Source of the DNA: Hyphomonas sp.
GTDB lineage: Bacteria; Pseudomonadota; Alphaproteobacteria; Caulobacterales; Hyphomonadaceae
Direction: 5' to 3'
Length of the DNA stretch: 64,000 bases
NCBI GenBank assembly: GCA_020638455.1
Contig: JACKIK010000002.1
Span: 620,001 to 684,000 of the forward strand
Shown: positions 16,089 to 23,765 of the stretch, one piece after another
Position numbering within the stretch: the first letter of the stretch is position 1
How the letters are laid out: the number at the start of each line of letters is the position of its first letter
Notes under the pieces: model-generated
What the model was told of the DNA's origin: nothing
What the model saw: the letters and a program-made list of their open reading frames with translations, nothing else
Database searches by the model: none
Position numbers and translations under genes: made by a program

Positions 16089-16736
16089 CTAAGATCGAAC
16101 ATAAGTGTTCAGAACGTCATCCCCAATGCGTTCCGTCGCGACAGGTTTCCAGCGTGTCGCAGCCGACAGCTCCGTCAGGCCGAGGCCGCCCAGCGCCGGC
16201 AGGCCGTCGCCGCCGATCAGGATCGGCGCAACGAACCATGCGATCTCGTCCACGACACCGGCGCGGATGAAACTCGCTGCCAGGGTTCCCCCGCCCTCCA
16301 GCAGGATCGACCCGATGCCTTCGGCAGCTGCGCGCCTCAGCAGCGCGTGCACATCCATGCGGATGCCATTGCCGCAGCGCCAGATCTCGACGCCGCTCCG
16401 TTCAAGGATATCCTGCGGCTGGCCGTTGGTCGCCACCACGACCCGGCCAGACGAAACAGACTGGACGAGACGCGACCCGATCGGCGTGCGGCCCGAAGAG
16501 TCCGCCACAATGCGAACAGGCTGTGTCTTCGGCAGCGGCACCGTCCGCGCCGTCAGCAGCGGATCGTCCGCGAGTACCGTTCCGATCCCGACCAGCACCG
16601 CATCATGCGCCGCACGCAGCTCATGCGCCTTCGCGCGCGATTCGCTCGACGTGATCCACTGGCTCGTGCCGTCCGCCAGCGCGATGCGCGCATCGAGGGA
16701 TGTGGCGAACTTGAGGGTGACGCGAACGCCGCTCAT
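16089..16736 (-). CDS. ribD: RibD C-terminal reductase domain protein, without deaminase domain
   Basis: This is a protein of 215 residues whose ATG overlaps the nrdR TGA (ATGA). It begins directly with the reductase domain: LKFATSLDARIALADGTSQWIT, LRAAHDAVLVGIGTVLADDPLLT and LLEGGGTLAASFIRAGVVDEI. These match the C-terminal half of RibD, which reduces 5-amino-6-ribosylaminouracil 5'-phosphate with NADPH. The N-terminal zinc deaminase domain (about 145 residues, with an HAE and PCxxxG..C motif) is absent, and nrdR occupies the space upstream. The deamination step must be supplied from elsewhere in the genome. Confidence 0.88.
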   Translation of the reverse strand: MSGVRVTLKFATSLDARIALADGTSQWITSSESRAKAHELRAAHDAVLVGIGTVLADDPLLTARTVPLPKTQPVRIVADSSGRTPIGSRLVQSVSSGRVVVATNGQPQDILERSGVEIWRCGNGIRMDVHALLRRAAAEGIGSILLEGGGTLAASFIRAGVVDEIAWFVAPILIGGDGLPALGGLGLTELSAATRWKPVATERIGDDVLNTYVRS

Positions 16737-17206
16737 CCGGCGTCGCCGTCTTCTTCTTCGAGCGCAGCCTTTTCGATGAACTGGGCGAAATCGCTCGGGT
16801 CCTTGAAATCCCGATAGACGCTCGCGAAGCGCACATAGCCGACCGGATCGACCTGGCGCAGCGCTTCCATGGCCAGTTCGCCGACATCCGTGGAGGTGAC
16901 TTCAGCCTCGCCCGCACTTTCCAGCTTGCGCGCAATACCGGAGACCATCTGGTCGATCTGCTCGCGGTCGACGGGGCGCTTCCTCAGCGCGATGGTGATT
17001 GACCGCGCCAGCCGCTCACGGTCGAACGGCACGCGCTTGCCATCCCGCTTGATGACGGTGATCTCGCGCAGCTGCACACGTTCGAACGTGGTGAACCGGG
17101 CCCCACAACTCTCGCACACCCTGCGGCGGCGCACGGCGGTGTCGTCTTCAGCCGACCGGCTGTCCTTTACCGATGTGTTCTCGGAACCACAGAATGGACA
17201 GCGCAA
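16733..17206 (-). CDS. nrdR: Transcriptional repressor NrdR
   Basis: This is a protein of 157 residues starting with TTG 17206, which gives the invariant MRCPFCGSENTSVKDSR N-terminus. The zinc ribbon (CPFC...RRRRVCESCGARFTTFE) is followed by an ATP-cone domain (VIKRDGKRVPFDRERLARSI...). NrdR senses ATP/dATP and represses ribonucleotide reductase genes at NrdR boxes. The glyA-nrdR-rib order is typical of alphaproteobacteria. The C-terminus ends in an acidic EEEDGDAG tail. Confidence 0.95.
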   Translation of the reverse strand: MRCPFCGSENTSVKDSRSAEDDTAVRRRRVCESCGARFTTFERVQLREITVIKRDGKRVPFDRERLARSITIALRKRPVDREQIDQMVSGIARKLESAGEAEVTSTDVGELAMEALRQVDPVGYVRFASVYRDFKDPSDFAQFIEKAALEEEDGDAG

Positions 17207-17212
17207 ACCCGA

Positions 17213-18520
17213 TCAGCCCCCTGTGCCGCCATAGATGGGAAACTGCGCCGTCAGGGCCTGCACGTCACCCCGGATGCGATCTTCCGTAGACGTACTGTCG
17301 CCGCTTGCGACGGCCTCGACGATCTCGCCGATCCAGTTGCCGATCTGCGTGAATTCTTCCTCACCGAAGCCGCGTGTCGTTCCTGCCGGCGAGCCGACCC
17401 GGATACCGCTCGTAATCGTGGGCTTCTGCGGATCGAACGGCACGCCATTCTTGTTGCAGGTGATGTAGGCGCGGCCAAGCGCCGCCTCGGCATCCTTGCC
17501 GGTCACCTTCTTGGGGCGCAGGTCGATCAGGGCGAGGTGGGTGTCCGTGCCGCCGGAAACGACGTCGAGACCGCTCGCCTTTGCGGCGCTGGCCATTGCT
17601 TTCGCATTGGTCACGACCTGCGCCGCGTAGTCCTTGAACGACGGCTGCAGCGCTTCGCCGAAAGCGACTGCCTTGGCGGCGATCACATGCATCAGCGGCC
17701 CGCCCTGGATGCCCGGGAAGATGGCAGAATTGATTTTCTTCGCCAGCGTTTCGTCATTCGTAAGGATCATGCCGCCGCGCGGACCGCGCAGGGTCTTGTG
17801 CGTCGTTGTCGTTGCCACATGCGCATGATCGAGCGGGTTCGGGTGCACGCCGCCCGCCACGAGGCCCGCAAAGTGCGCCATGTCGACCATGAAGACCGCG
17901 CCAACCTCGTCGGCGATCGCGCGGAACCGGGCAAAATCGATGTGCCGCGGATAGGCCGAGCCGCCGGCGATGATCAGCTGCGGGCGATGCGCCTTGGCCA
18001 GGCGCTCCACTTGTTCGAAATCGATCAGGTCGTCTTCGCGGCGGACGCCGTACTGCACGGCATTGAACCATTTGCCGGACTGGTTGGGCGGGGCGCCGTG
18101 CGTAAGGTGGCCGCCGGCGTCGAGGCTCATGCCCAGGATCGTGTCGCCCGGTTTCAGCACGGCCTGGAAGACGCCCTGGTTCGCCTGGCTGCCCGAATTC
18201 GGCTGGACGTTTGCAAAGCCGCAGCCGAACAGCTGCTTTGCCCGCTCGATCGCGAGGTTCTCCGCAACATCGACGTATTCACAGCCGCCATAGTAGCGCC
18301 GGCCCGGATAGCCTTCGGCATACTTGTTCGTCAGAACCGAACCTTGCGCTTCCAGCACCGCCTTCGAGACGATGTTCTCTGAAGCAATCAGCTCGATCTC
18401 CTGCTGCTGGCGGGTCCGCTCCTTGACGATGGCCGCATACAGGTCGGGGTCGGCCTGCTCCAGAGGCGTGGTGAAGAACCCGGCGCTGTCGAACCGGCGC
18501 GTCTGGGCGGTGTCTGCCAT
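17213..18520 (-). CDS. glyA: Serine hydroxymethyltransferase
   Basis: This is a protein of 435 residues preceded by GAGGAG six bases from ATG. It is a PLP enzyme that interconverts serine and glycine with tetrahydrofolate, supplying one-carbon units. Conserved elements: QQEIELIASENIVS, NKYAEGYPGRRYYGGCEYVD, DMAHFAGLVAGGVHPNP and the PLP-lysine segment VATTTTHKTLRGPRGG. It heads the seven-gene operon running to nusB; a 213-bp region separates it from the divergent mucR. Confidence 0.96.
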   Translation of the reverse strand: MADTAQTRRFDSAGFFTTPLEQADPDLYAAIVKERTRQQQEIELIASENIVSKAVLEAQGSVLTNKYAEGYPGRRYYGGCEYVDVAENLAIERAKQLFGCGFANVQPNSGSQANQGVFQAVLKPGDTILGMSLDAGGHLTHGAPPNQSGKWFNAVQYGVRREDDLIDFEQVERLAKAHRPQLIIAGGSAYPRHIDFARFRAIADEVGAVFMVDMAHFAGLVAGGVHPNPLDHAHVATTTTHKTLRGPRGGMILTNDETLAKKINSAIFPGIQGGPLMHVIAAKAVAFGEALQPSFKDYAAQVVTNAKAMASAAKASGLDVVSGGTDTHLALIDLRPKKVTGKDAEAALGRAYITCNKNGVPFDPQKPTITSGIRVGSPAGTTRGFGEEEFTQIGNWIGEIVEAVASGDSTSTEDRIRGDVQALTAQFPIYGGTGG

Positions 18521-18733
18521 GGGAATCTCCTCGGTTTCGAGCGCTGTTTACGCTCAGCCGCCCTGCCCCGCAACCATTGCGCATGCGATGTCGAATCGTA
18601 TTTTCGGCACCGACATCGAAGTTATCGAATCATGTATAGTATCGATTACTTCGTAGTTTCTGGTTTTTTCTCTTGCGTCATGGCATAATGTCTTTGATTA
18701 CACGGCTCATTCCAACCAGAGCAGTGGTGCAAA
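18521..18733. promoter_or_regulatory. Divergent promoter region between glyA and mucR
   Basis: This is 213 bp, AT-rich relative to its surroundings, especially in 18590-18690 where ATCGAA/TATAGTATCGAT-type sequence and T-runs occur. MucR/Ros proteins favour AT-rich DNA, so autoregulation here is plausible but inferred. No riboswitch or clear operator palindrome was recognised. Confidence 0.35.
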
Positions 18734-19135
18734 ATGGCTGATCTGAACGAAATAGACGTGCTCGAAATGACTACCGGGATCGTCTCCTCCTTCGTCGCAA
18801 ATAACAAGATCGGCGCTCAGGAGCTGCCCGAGCTCATCCGCATGATCCACGAGACCATTCTTGGTCTGGCCGAGGGTGAGGAACCAGCCGGGGAATCGCT
18901 GACACCTGCAGTGCCTGTTGCGAAGTCCATCACGCCTGAGTTTCTCGTCTGCCTGGAAGACGGGCGCAAGCTGAAGATGCTCAAGCGCTACCTTCGCTCC
19001 CGCTACGACATGACGCCCGAGGAATACCGGGACCGCTGGAACCTGCCGGCGGACTACCCCATGGTCGCCCCGAATTATGCAAAGCTCCGCTCCAAGCACG
19101 CCAAGGACATCGGCCTGGGCCGGAAGAAAAAGTAA
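18734..19135 (+). CDS. MucR/Ros family transcriptional regulator lacking most zinc ligands
   Basis: This is a protein of 133 residues. The N-terminal region (about 1-55) forms the oligomerising helices. The DNA-binding region has the family signature PEFLVCLEDGRKLKMLKRYL, then MTPEEYRDRWNLPADYPMVAPNYAKLRSKHAKDIGLG. MucR proteins are H-NS-like global regulators in alphaproteobacteria, controlling surface, motility and cell-cycle genes. In classical Ros the zinc ligands are C-x2-C-x9-H-x3/4-H. Here only C73 is kept; the others are D76, Y86 and R90/Y91. Zinc-independent Ros homologues exist in rhizobia, so the fold may still be stable. Confidence 0.9.
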   Translation: MADLNEIDVLEMTTGIVSSFVANNKIGAQELPELIRMIHETILGLAEGEEPAGESLTPAVPVAKSITPEFLVCLEDGRKLKMLKRYLRSRYDMTPEEYRDRWNLPADYPMVAPNYAKLRSKHAKDIGLGRKKK

Positions 19136-19212
19136 GATCGATTCTAATTAATATTGATCGCCACGCGTATTCGCACGACTACGCCATAATGGATTGCTTC
19201 TGAGATTGGGTA

Positions 19213-20433
19213 TCAGGCGGCCTTGTCGAGGCCGAGCTGCTTCCATACGGCCAGGATCGCTGCCACGAGCTCGTCCATCATCGCGGCATCGTGCACCGGG
19301 CTTGGCGTGAAGCGCAGGCGCTCGGTTCCGCGCGGAACGGTCGGATAGTTGATCGGCTGCACATAGATGCCGAAGTCAAACAGCAGCGTGTCGGACAGTG
19401 CCTTGCAGCGCTCCGGATCGCCAACCAGCAGCGGCACAATGTGCGACGGCGACTCCATCACCGGCAGGCCCGCATCGCGGAACTTCTGCTTCAGCTCGGC
19501 GGCCTTGGCCTGGTGCACGGCACGCAGGCGACGGCCCTCGTCGCTGCGCAGCTTGCGGATACTGGCAAGCGCGCCTGCTGCCATGACGGGGCAGGTCGAT
19601 GTGCTGAAGATGAAGCCCGATGCCATCGAGCGGATTGCATCGATAACGGTCGCGTGGCTGGCAATGTAGCCGCCCATAACGCCGAAGCCCTTGGCCAGTG
19701 TGCCTTCGATGATGTCGATGCGGTCCGACAGGCCGAGCATCTCGGCCACGCCGGCGCCCTGGTCTCCGTAGAGGCCGACGGCATGCACTTCGTCCAGATA
19801 GGTCAGCGCACCGAATTCCTCGGCGAGATCGCAGATCTCTTCCATCCGCCCGAAATCGCCATCCATCGAATAGACGCTCTCGAACGCGATCACTTTCGGC
19901 CGGTCGGGATCGTCATTCTCCAGCAGCGACCGCAGGTGGTCGACATCATTATGGTTGAACACCCGGTAGTCCGCGCCTGACCGGCGGATGCCCTCGATCA
20001 TCGAGGCATGGTTCAGCTTGTCGGAGTAGATGATCAGGTCTTTCATGATCTTGCCGAGCGTCGACAAGGTCGCATCGTTCGACACATAGCCGGACGTGAA
20101 CAGCAGCGCGGCTTCCTTCTGGTGAAGGTCCGCCAGCTCGCGCTCAAGATCGACGTGGAACCGCGTCGTGCCAGAAATATTGCGAGTTCCGCCGGAACCG
20201 GCGCCAAAGCTGTCGATCGCTTCGTGCATGGACTCGATGACGTCGTCATCCTGGCCCATGCCGAGATAGTCGTTCGAACACCAGATCGTCACCTCGCGCT
20301 CGCCATCTTCGAAGCGGGCGGTCGCCTTCGGGAACCGGCCCTTGTGGCGATGCAGGTCGATGAAGACGCGATAGCGGCCCTCACTGTGGATCTGACCAAG
20401 CGCGTCTTCGAAGGCCTTGAGGTGTTTCATCAT
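19213..20433 (-). CDS. hemA: 5-aminolevulinate synthase
   Basis: This is a protein of 406 residues. It condenses glycine and succinyl-CoA to 5-aminolevulinate, the alphaproteobacterial (C4) entry to haem synthesis, using PLP. Seen in the sequence: WCSNDYLGMGQ, GSGGTRNISGTTRFHVDLERELADLH, the PLP-binding TYLDEVHAVGLYGDQGAGVAE and the lysine in EGTLAKGFGVMGGY. The 406-residue length is standard. It is transcribed alone or after the aldolase gene, from which it is separated by 98 bp containing an inverted repeat. Confidence 0.95.
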   Translation of the reverse strand: MMKHLKAFEDALGQIHSEGRYRVFIDLHRHKGRFPKATARFEDGEREVTIWCSNDYLGMGQDDDVIESMHEAIDSFGAGSGGTRNISGTTRFHVDLERELADLHQKEAALLFTSGYVSNDATLSTLGKIMKDLIIYSDKLNHASMIEGIRRSGADYRVFNHNDVDHLRSLLENDDPDRPKVIAFESVYSMDGDFGRMEEICDLAEEFGALTYLDEVHAVGLYGDQGAGVAEMLGLSDRIDIIEGTLAKGFGVMGGYIASHATVIDAIRSMASGFIFSTSTCPVMAAGALASIRKLRSDEGRRLRAVHQAKAAELKQKFRDAGLPVMESPSHIVPLLVGDPERCKALSDTLLFDFGIYVQPINYPTVPRGTERLRFTPSPVHDAAMMDELVAAILAVWKQLGLDKAA

Positions 20434-20473
20434 GTCCGTCCTGTCCGCTGTGCGGCTACTTAATCAGCCGTGG

Positions 20474-20491
20474 CGCATCTGCAAATGCGCT
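20474..20491. promoter_or_regulatory. Inverted repeat GCGCAT-N6-ATGCGC upstream of hemA
   Basis: Two 6-bp arms at 20474-20479 and 20486-20491 are separated by CTGCAA. The repeat lies 41 bp upstream of hemA and 40 bp past the aldolase stop, so it could be an operator or a weak terminator. No T-tract follows on the minus strand, and it does not match the FNR/FixK pattern expected for hemA. Confidence 0.3.
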
Positions 20492-20531
20492 GATACCGCG
20501 CAGCCTGCTTTTGTCGCATACGGGAACCTAC

Positions 20532-21323
20532 TTAGGCGTCATAGCCCGGATACTCGCGGTCCAGCTTCCGCAAAAGCGCCGGCCAGACCAGTTTCTCCGT
20601 CAGCATCGACATGCCGGAGCTGTGCTCGGTCATGCCGCCCTGCCCGGCCACCTTGTCCTGAAGCGGCTCATCGCATTCCAGGACACCATCGCGCCCTGCG
20701 GTCAGCGCCATGATCTGCATCTTGCAGGCGCGCTCGAGGAAGAACATGCGCGTGAAGGTCATTGCGGCGGTTTCGCCGCAGGTCAGCGTTCCATGGTTGC
20801 GCAGGATCATGGAGTGCTTCTTGGGGCCCAGATCAGCCACCAGGCGCTCCCGCTCGTCAAGATCGAGGGCAATGCCCTCATAGTCGTGATAGGCGACGTC
20901 CTCGCGCACGGCCATGGCGGTCTGGCTGAGCGGCAGCAAGCCTTCCTTCTGGGCCGATACGGCAACGCCCTGATCGGTATGGACGTGCATGACGACCTGC
21001 GCATCCTCCCGCGCCGCATGGATCGCAGAGTGAATGGTAAAGCCGGCGGGATTGATAATCGAATCGGTCTCCTGGACGATATTCCCGTCCAGATCGACCT
21101 TCACCAGCGACGAGGCCGTGATTTCCTCGAAGAAGTAGCCGTACGGGTTGATCAGGAAGTGGTGCTCGGGTCCCGGAACCCGGTGGGAGATATGTGTGAA
21201 GATCATGTCGTCCCAGCCGTACATGGCCGTGAGCCGGTAAAGCGCCGCAAGATTTACGCGCGCCCGCCATTCCTCCGCCGATACGGAATTGCGAATGTCG
21301 ACCTTCTTATTGCCGTCAGCCAT
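20532..21323 (-). CDS. Class II aldolase/adducin family protein
   Basis: This is a protein of 263 residues starting at ATG 21323, with GGAG about 8 bases upstream; longer in-frame starts lack such a site. The fold is that of L-fuculose-phosphate aldolase. Zinc-binding histidines occur in VVMHVHTDQGVA and a later HGTLTCGET, with FTHISHRVPGPEHHFLINPYG near residue 45 and the NHGTL strand near residue 190. Members include sugar-phosphate aldolases, demethylmenaquinone-type decarboxylases and actin-adducin relatives. The subgroup with this ending is of unknown function, so the substrate is not assigned. Its promoter region carries a TGAC-N6-GTCA palindrome at 21399. Confidence 0.82.
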   Translation of the reverse strand: MADGNKKVDIRNSVSAEEWRARVNLAALYRLTAMYGWDDMIFTHISHRVPGPEHHFLINPYGYFFEEITASSLVKVDLDGNIVQETDSIINPAGFTIHSAIHAAREDAQVVMHVHTDQGVAVSAQKEGLLPLSQTAMAVREDVAYHDYEGIALDLDERERLVADLGPKKHSMILRNHGTLTCGETAAMTFTRMFFLERACKMQIMALTAGRDGVLECDEPLQDKVAGQGGMTEHSSGMSMLTEKLVWPALLRKLDREYPGYDA

Positions 21324-21398
21324 GACCTGTCTCCCTGAACCAGTAATCTGTTTTGCCCGGCACCCTACAGCGGCGCGGGGCAGATATCCAGAAAAAGC

Positions 21399-21412
21399 TG
21401 ACACCCGCGTCA
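21399..21412. promoter_or_regulatory. TGAC-N6-GTCA inverted repeat in the aldolase/nadK divergent promoter
   Basis: TGACACCCGCGTCA lies 76 bp upstream of the aldolase start and 66 bp upstream of nadK. It shares the TGAC/GTCA half-sites and spacing with the palindromes at 4005 and 44024, but differs at interior positions. A regulatory role is inferred. Confidence 0.3.
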
Positions 21413-21477
21413 CGGTTCCGTTCCTCGCATGGCCGGACCGGCGGAACACCTTGACGGACCTGAGGAAGCTCAACCAC

Positions 21478-22254
21478 ATGGGACCGATGAGTTCGCCGAA
21501 GATTTCCTTTTTCGCTTCGCAGCGCCCGGAAGCGCAGGCGGCCCTGCCCCGCCTCATCCAGCGCTATGGCCAGCACTCCGAGCAGGAAGCGGACGTGATC
21601 GTCGCCATGGGCGGCGATGGCGCCATGCTCGATTCGCTCCGCCGGCGCTTCGAGGACTCAAAGCCGGTCTACGGCATGAACCTCGGCACGGTCGGCTTCC
21701 TGATGAACGAATTCCAGGAGGAAGGCCTGCTGGACCGCATCAATGCGGCCGAACGCGCAAGCATCTCCCCCTTGCGGATGCTGGCGACCGATATTCACGG
21801 CGTGGATCACAAGGCACTGGCGATCAACGAGGTCTCCCTGCTGCGCCAGACTGCACAATCCGCCCATCTCAGGATCACGGTGGATGGCAAGGTGCGCATG
21901 GACGAACTCACCTGCGACGGCATCATGATCGCCACGCCGGCCGGTTCGACCGCCTACAATCTCTCGGCCCACGGCCCCATCCTTCCGATCGGGGCGAACC
22001 TCCTGGCGCTCACTCCGGTCAGCGCGTTCCGTCCCCGGCGCTGGCGCGGCGCCCTTCTGCGCCACGACGCCCGGGTGCAGGTCGACGTGATCTCACCCGA
22101 GCGCCGCCCCGTGGCAGCCTCGGCCGACAATCAGGAAGTACGGGACATCGCAACCGTCAGCGTCGAAGCAGACCGGCGACGGCGCCTCACGATGCTGTTC
22201 GACCCCGGCCATGCGCTGGACGAACGCATCCTGCGCGAGCAATTCGGCTTCTGA
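21478..22254 (+). CDS. nadK: NAD kinase
   Basis: This is a protein of 258 residues. ATG 21478 is favoured by GAGGAAG nine bases upstream. It phosphorylates NAD to NADP with ATP or polyphosphate. The diagnostic motifs are VIVAMGGDGAMLDSL (GGDG), GMNLGTVGFLMNE, the NE/D motif AINEVSLLR, TCDGIMIATPAGSTAYNLSAHGPILP and a late glycine/Asp region. The sequence is typical of the short proteobacterial enzyme. Confidence 0.95.
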   Translation: MGPMSSPKISFFASQRPEAQAALPRLIQRYGQHSEQEADVIVAMGGDGAMLDSLRRRFEDSKPVYGMNLGTVGFLMNEFQEEGLLDRINAAERASISPLRMLATDIHGVDHKALAINEVSLLRQTAQSAHLRITVDGKVRMDELTCDGIMIATPAGSTAYNLSAHGPILPIGANLLALTPVSAFRPRRWRGALLRHDARVQVDVISPERRPVAASADNQEVRDIATVSVEADRRRRLTMLFDPGHALDERILREQFGF

Positions 22255-22316
22255 GCCGCCTCCTAGCATTATTTTAAGCATTTCATGCGCTTAGTTGTGT
22301 CGTCGAGGACACGCTA

Positions 22317-22901
22317 ATGCTCAAAAATCTGATTTCGTCCCTTCCGCTGCGCAAGGCCGCCAAGCTGGAGGCACCCGTGCCGACGCTCGACATCAGCCGG
22401 GTCATCAAACCGGCCTCACAGCCCGCCGGGGAAGAACCGGCTCCGGCCGCGGAAATACCTGCGCAGGCCGAACCGGATGAAAGATCCCTGTCGCTCGACG
22501 ACGATCTCGGCGATCGTGCGGAGCGCGCCGTCGGCTCTCTGTCGTCACAGTTCGAGATCTGGATGCGCATGGACCTCGATGTCCTCATCGACGCATGGAA
22601 AGCCGCCCGGCAGCCCGACCCGACGCCTGAGAAATACCGCGCTGTTTTCGTGGCCGCCCACAATATCAAGGGCGCCGCCCCGTCTTACGGCTATCCGTCC
22701 ATCAGTCGTCTCTGCGGCTCGCTCTGCCGCCTGCTGAACGACACCCGGCCCGGCGAAAATTCCGCCCTCATCAACCTGCACGTCGAGGCCTGCAAGGCCG
22801 CCTTCGCCGCGGCCGGCAAGGGCTCGGGATCCAGCTCTGTGGCCGATGCCGTGTGCGATGCGCTCGAACAGGGCGTTGCGCTGAGAGTGTCCGGCGCCTG
22901 A
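22317..22901 (+). CDS. Histidine phosphotransfer (Hpt) domain protein
   Basis: This is a protein of 194 residues with GAGGAC upstream of ATG 22317. The first 75 residues are low-complexity and proline/alanine-rich. Residues of about 90-190 form a helical bundle with AAHNIKGAAPSYGYPSISRLC, the H-x-x-K-G-x-A/S motif of Hpt domains, in which the His receives the phosphate. It therefore probably shuttles phosphate in a multistep phosphorelay. No histidine kinase or receiver is adjacent, so partners are unknown. It is convergent with phaZ. Confidence 0.82.
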   Translation: MLKNLISSLPLRKAAKLEAPVPTLDISRVIKPASQPAGEEPAPAAEIPAQAEPDERSLSLDDDLGDRAERAVGSLSSQFEIWMRMDLDVLIDAWKAARQPDPTPEKYRAVFVAAHNIKGAAPSYGYPSISRLCGSLCRLLNDTRPGENSALINLHVEACKAAFAAAGKGSGSSSVADAVCDALEQGVALRVSGA

Positions 22902-22916
22902 CGCGCCCGTCAGGCG
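22895..22916. terminator. Convergent hairpin containing both stop codons (Hpt gene / phaZ)
   Basis: A perfect 9-bp stem pairs CGCCTGACG (22895-22903) with CGTCAGGCG (22908-22916) around CGCC. The TGA of each gene lies in its arm. It is likely a bidirectional hairpin terminator, though no T-tract follows on either side. It also contains TGACGCGCCCGTCA, close to the 4005 and 44024 palindromes. Confidence 0.5.
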
Positions 22917-23737
22917 GCCTGCGTCGCCCGTTCCGGTTCAGCCAGGAATTCCCGGATCACGTCGGCCGTTTCGCCCGCACGCGTGACGAGGAACAAATGC
23001 CCGCCGCCTTCGACAACATGCAGGCGTGAGTTCGGCAGCCCCATTTTCAGGATATGCCCATTGGCCAGCGGCACGATCGTGTCCTGATCGCCCATCATGA
23101 TCAGCGAAGGCATCCGAAGGAAGCGGATGAACGGCAGGCTCGACCAGCCGAGAAAGGCCAGCAGCTGGTAGACATAGCCTTTGGGGTCCGGCGGCAGCAG
23201 ATTGTCGATATGCCGGCCCGCTTCGCCGTCCACGGCATCGCCGTAGAGCGTGGTGAAGCTGTCGCGCATGAAATCCGGATCGCTGTACCGCCGTGCATCG
23301 ACCATCTTGGACAGTGACTTTGGCCGCCCCGGGATCATCGTCATCCCGGCCGTCGTGGCGCACAGGATCAGCTTGCCGACGCGGTTGCGGTACTGGAAGG
23401 CATATTGCTGGGCCAGCGCCCCGCCCCATGACACGCCCATCACGTCGACCTCTTCGATCCCGAACTGGTCGAGCAACTTGCGGGCCCAGCGCGCCAGCAT
23501 CCACGGGCGGTACGGCCATTGTGTCACCGGGCTGAGGCCAACGCCCGGCACGTCGAAGGTGATGATCGCCCGGTCCTGGAACATCTCGCCAAGGCCCTGC
23601 GTCAGTTCGAGGTTCGCCCCAATGCCGTTGAAGAACAGCAGCGGCCGGTTGCCCATGTCCTGCGCGGCGGGCCAGTAGGCGGTGCGCAGCATCACGCCTT
23701 CGACGTCCTGCATCGATATGTCCGGTCTGCGCGCCAT
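22910..23737 (-). CDS. phaZ: Intracellular medium-chain polyhydroxyalkanoate depolymerase
   Basis: This is a protein of 275 residues starting at ATG 23737 with GGAG upstream. It is an alpha/beta hydrolase closely resembling Pseudomonas PhaZ: LLFFNGIGANLEL, TFDVPGVGLSP, nucleophile elbow MGVSWGGALAQQYA (Ser), the catalytic Asp in MMGDQDTIVP and the His in GGGHLFLVTRA. It would depolymerise stored PHA to hydroxy acids inside the cell. It lies 28 bp downstream of phaC on the same strand, as in the Pseudomonas phaC1-phaZ operon. Confidence 0.9.
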   Translation of the reverse strand: MARRPDISMQDVEGVMLRTAYWPAAQDMGNRPLLFFNGIGANLELTQGLGEMFQDRAIITFDVPGVGLSPVTQWPYRPWMLARWARKLLDQFGIEEVDVMGVSWGGALAQQYAFQYRNRVGKLILCATTAGMTMIPGRPKSLSKMVDARRYSDPDFMRDSFTTLYGDAVDGEAGRHIDNLLPPDPKGYVYQLLAFLGWSSLPFIRFLRMPSLIMMGDQDTIVPLANGHILKMGLPNSRLHVVEGGGHLFLVTRAGETADVIREFLAEPERATQAA

Positions 23738-23765
23738 GGTCACTCCGTCTCGGTCCTGTTCCCGC

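Noticed and set aside
14289..16817. An 842-codon open frame on the plus strand across the riboflavin genes
   Set aside because: It is antisense to ribH, ribB(X), ribE and ribD, has no recognisable domain, and is an artefact of GC-rich third positions.
14313..18733. An FMN riboswitch for the riboflavin operon, or a glycine riboswitch before glyA
   Set aside because: The rib genes are packed with no leader, and the 213 bp upstream of glyA show no conserved riboswitch core.
20434..20531. An FNR/FixK site expected upstream of hemA
   Set aside because: No TTGAT-N4-ATCAA-like sequence is present; only the GCGCAT inverted repeat is seen.
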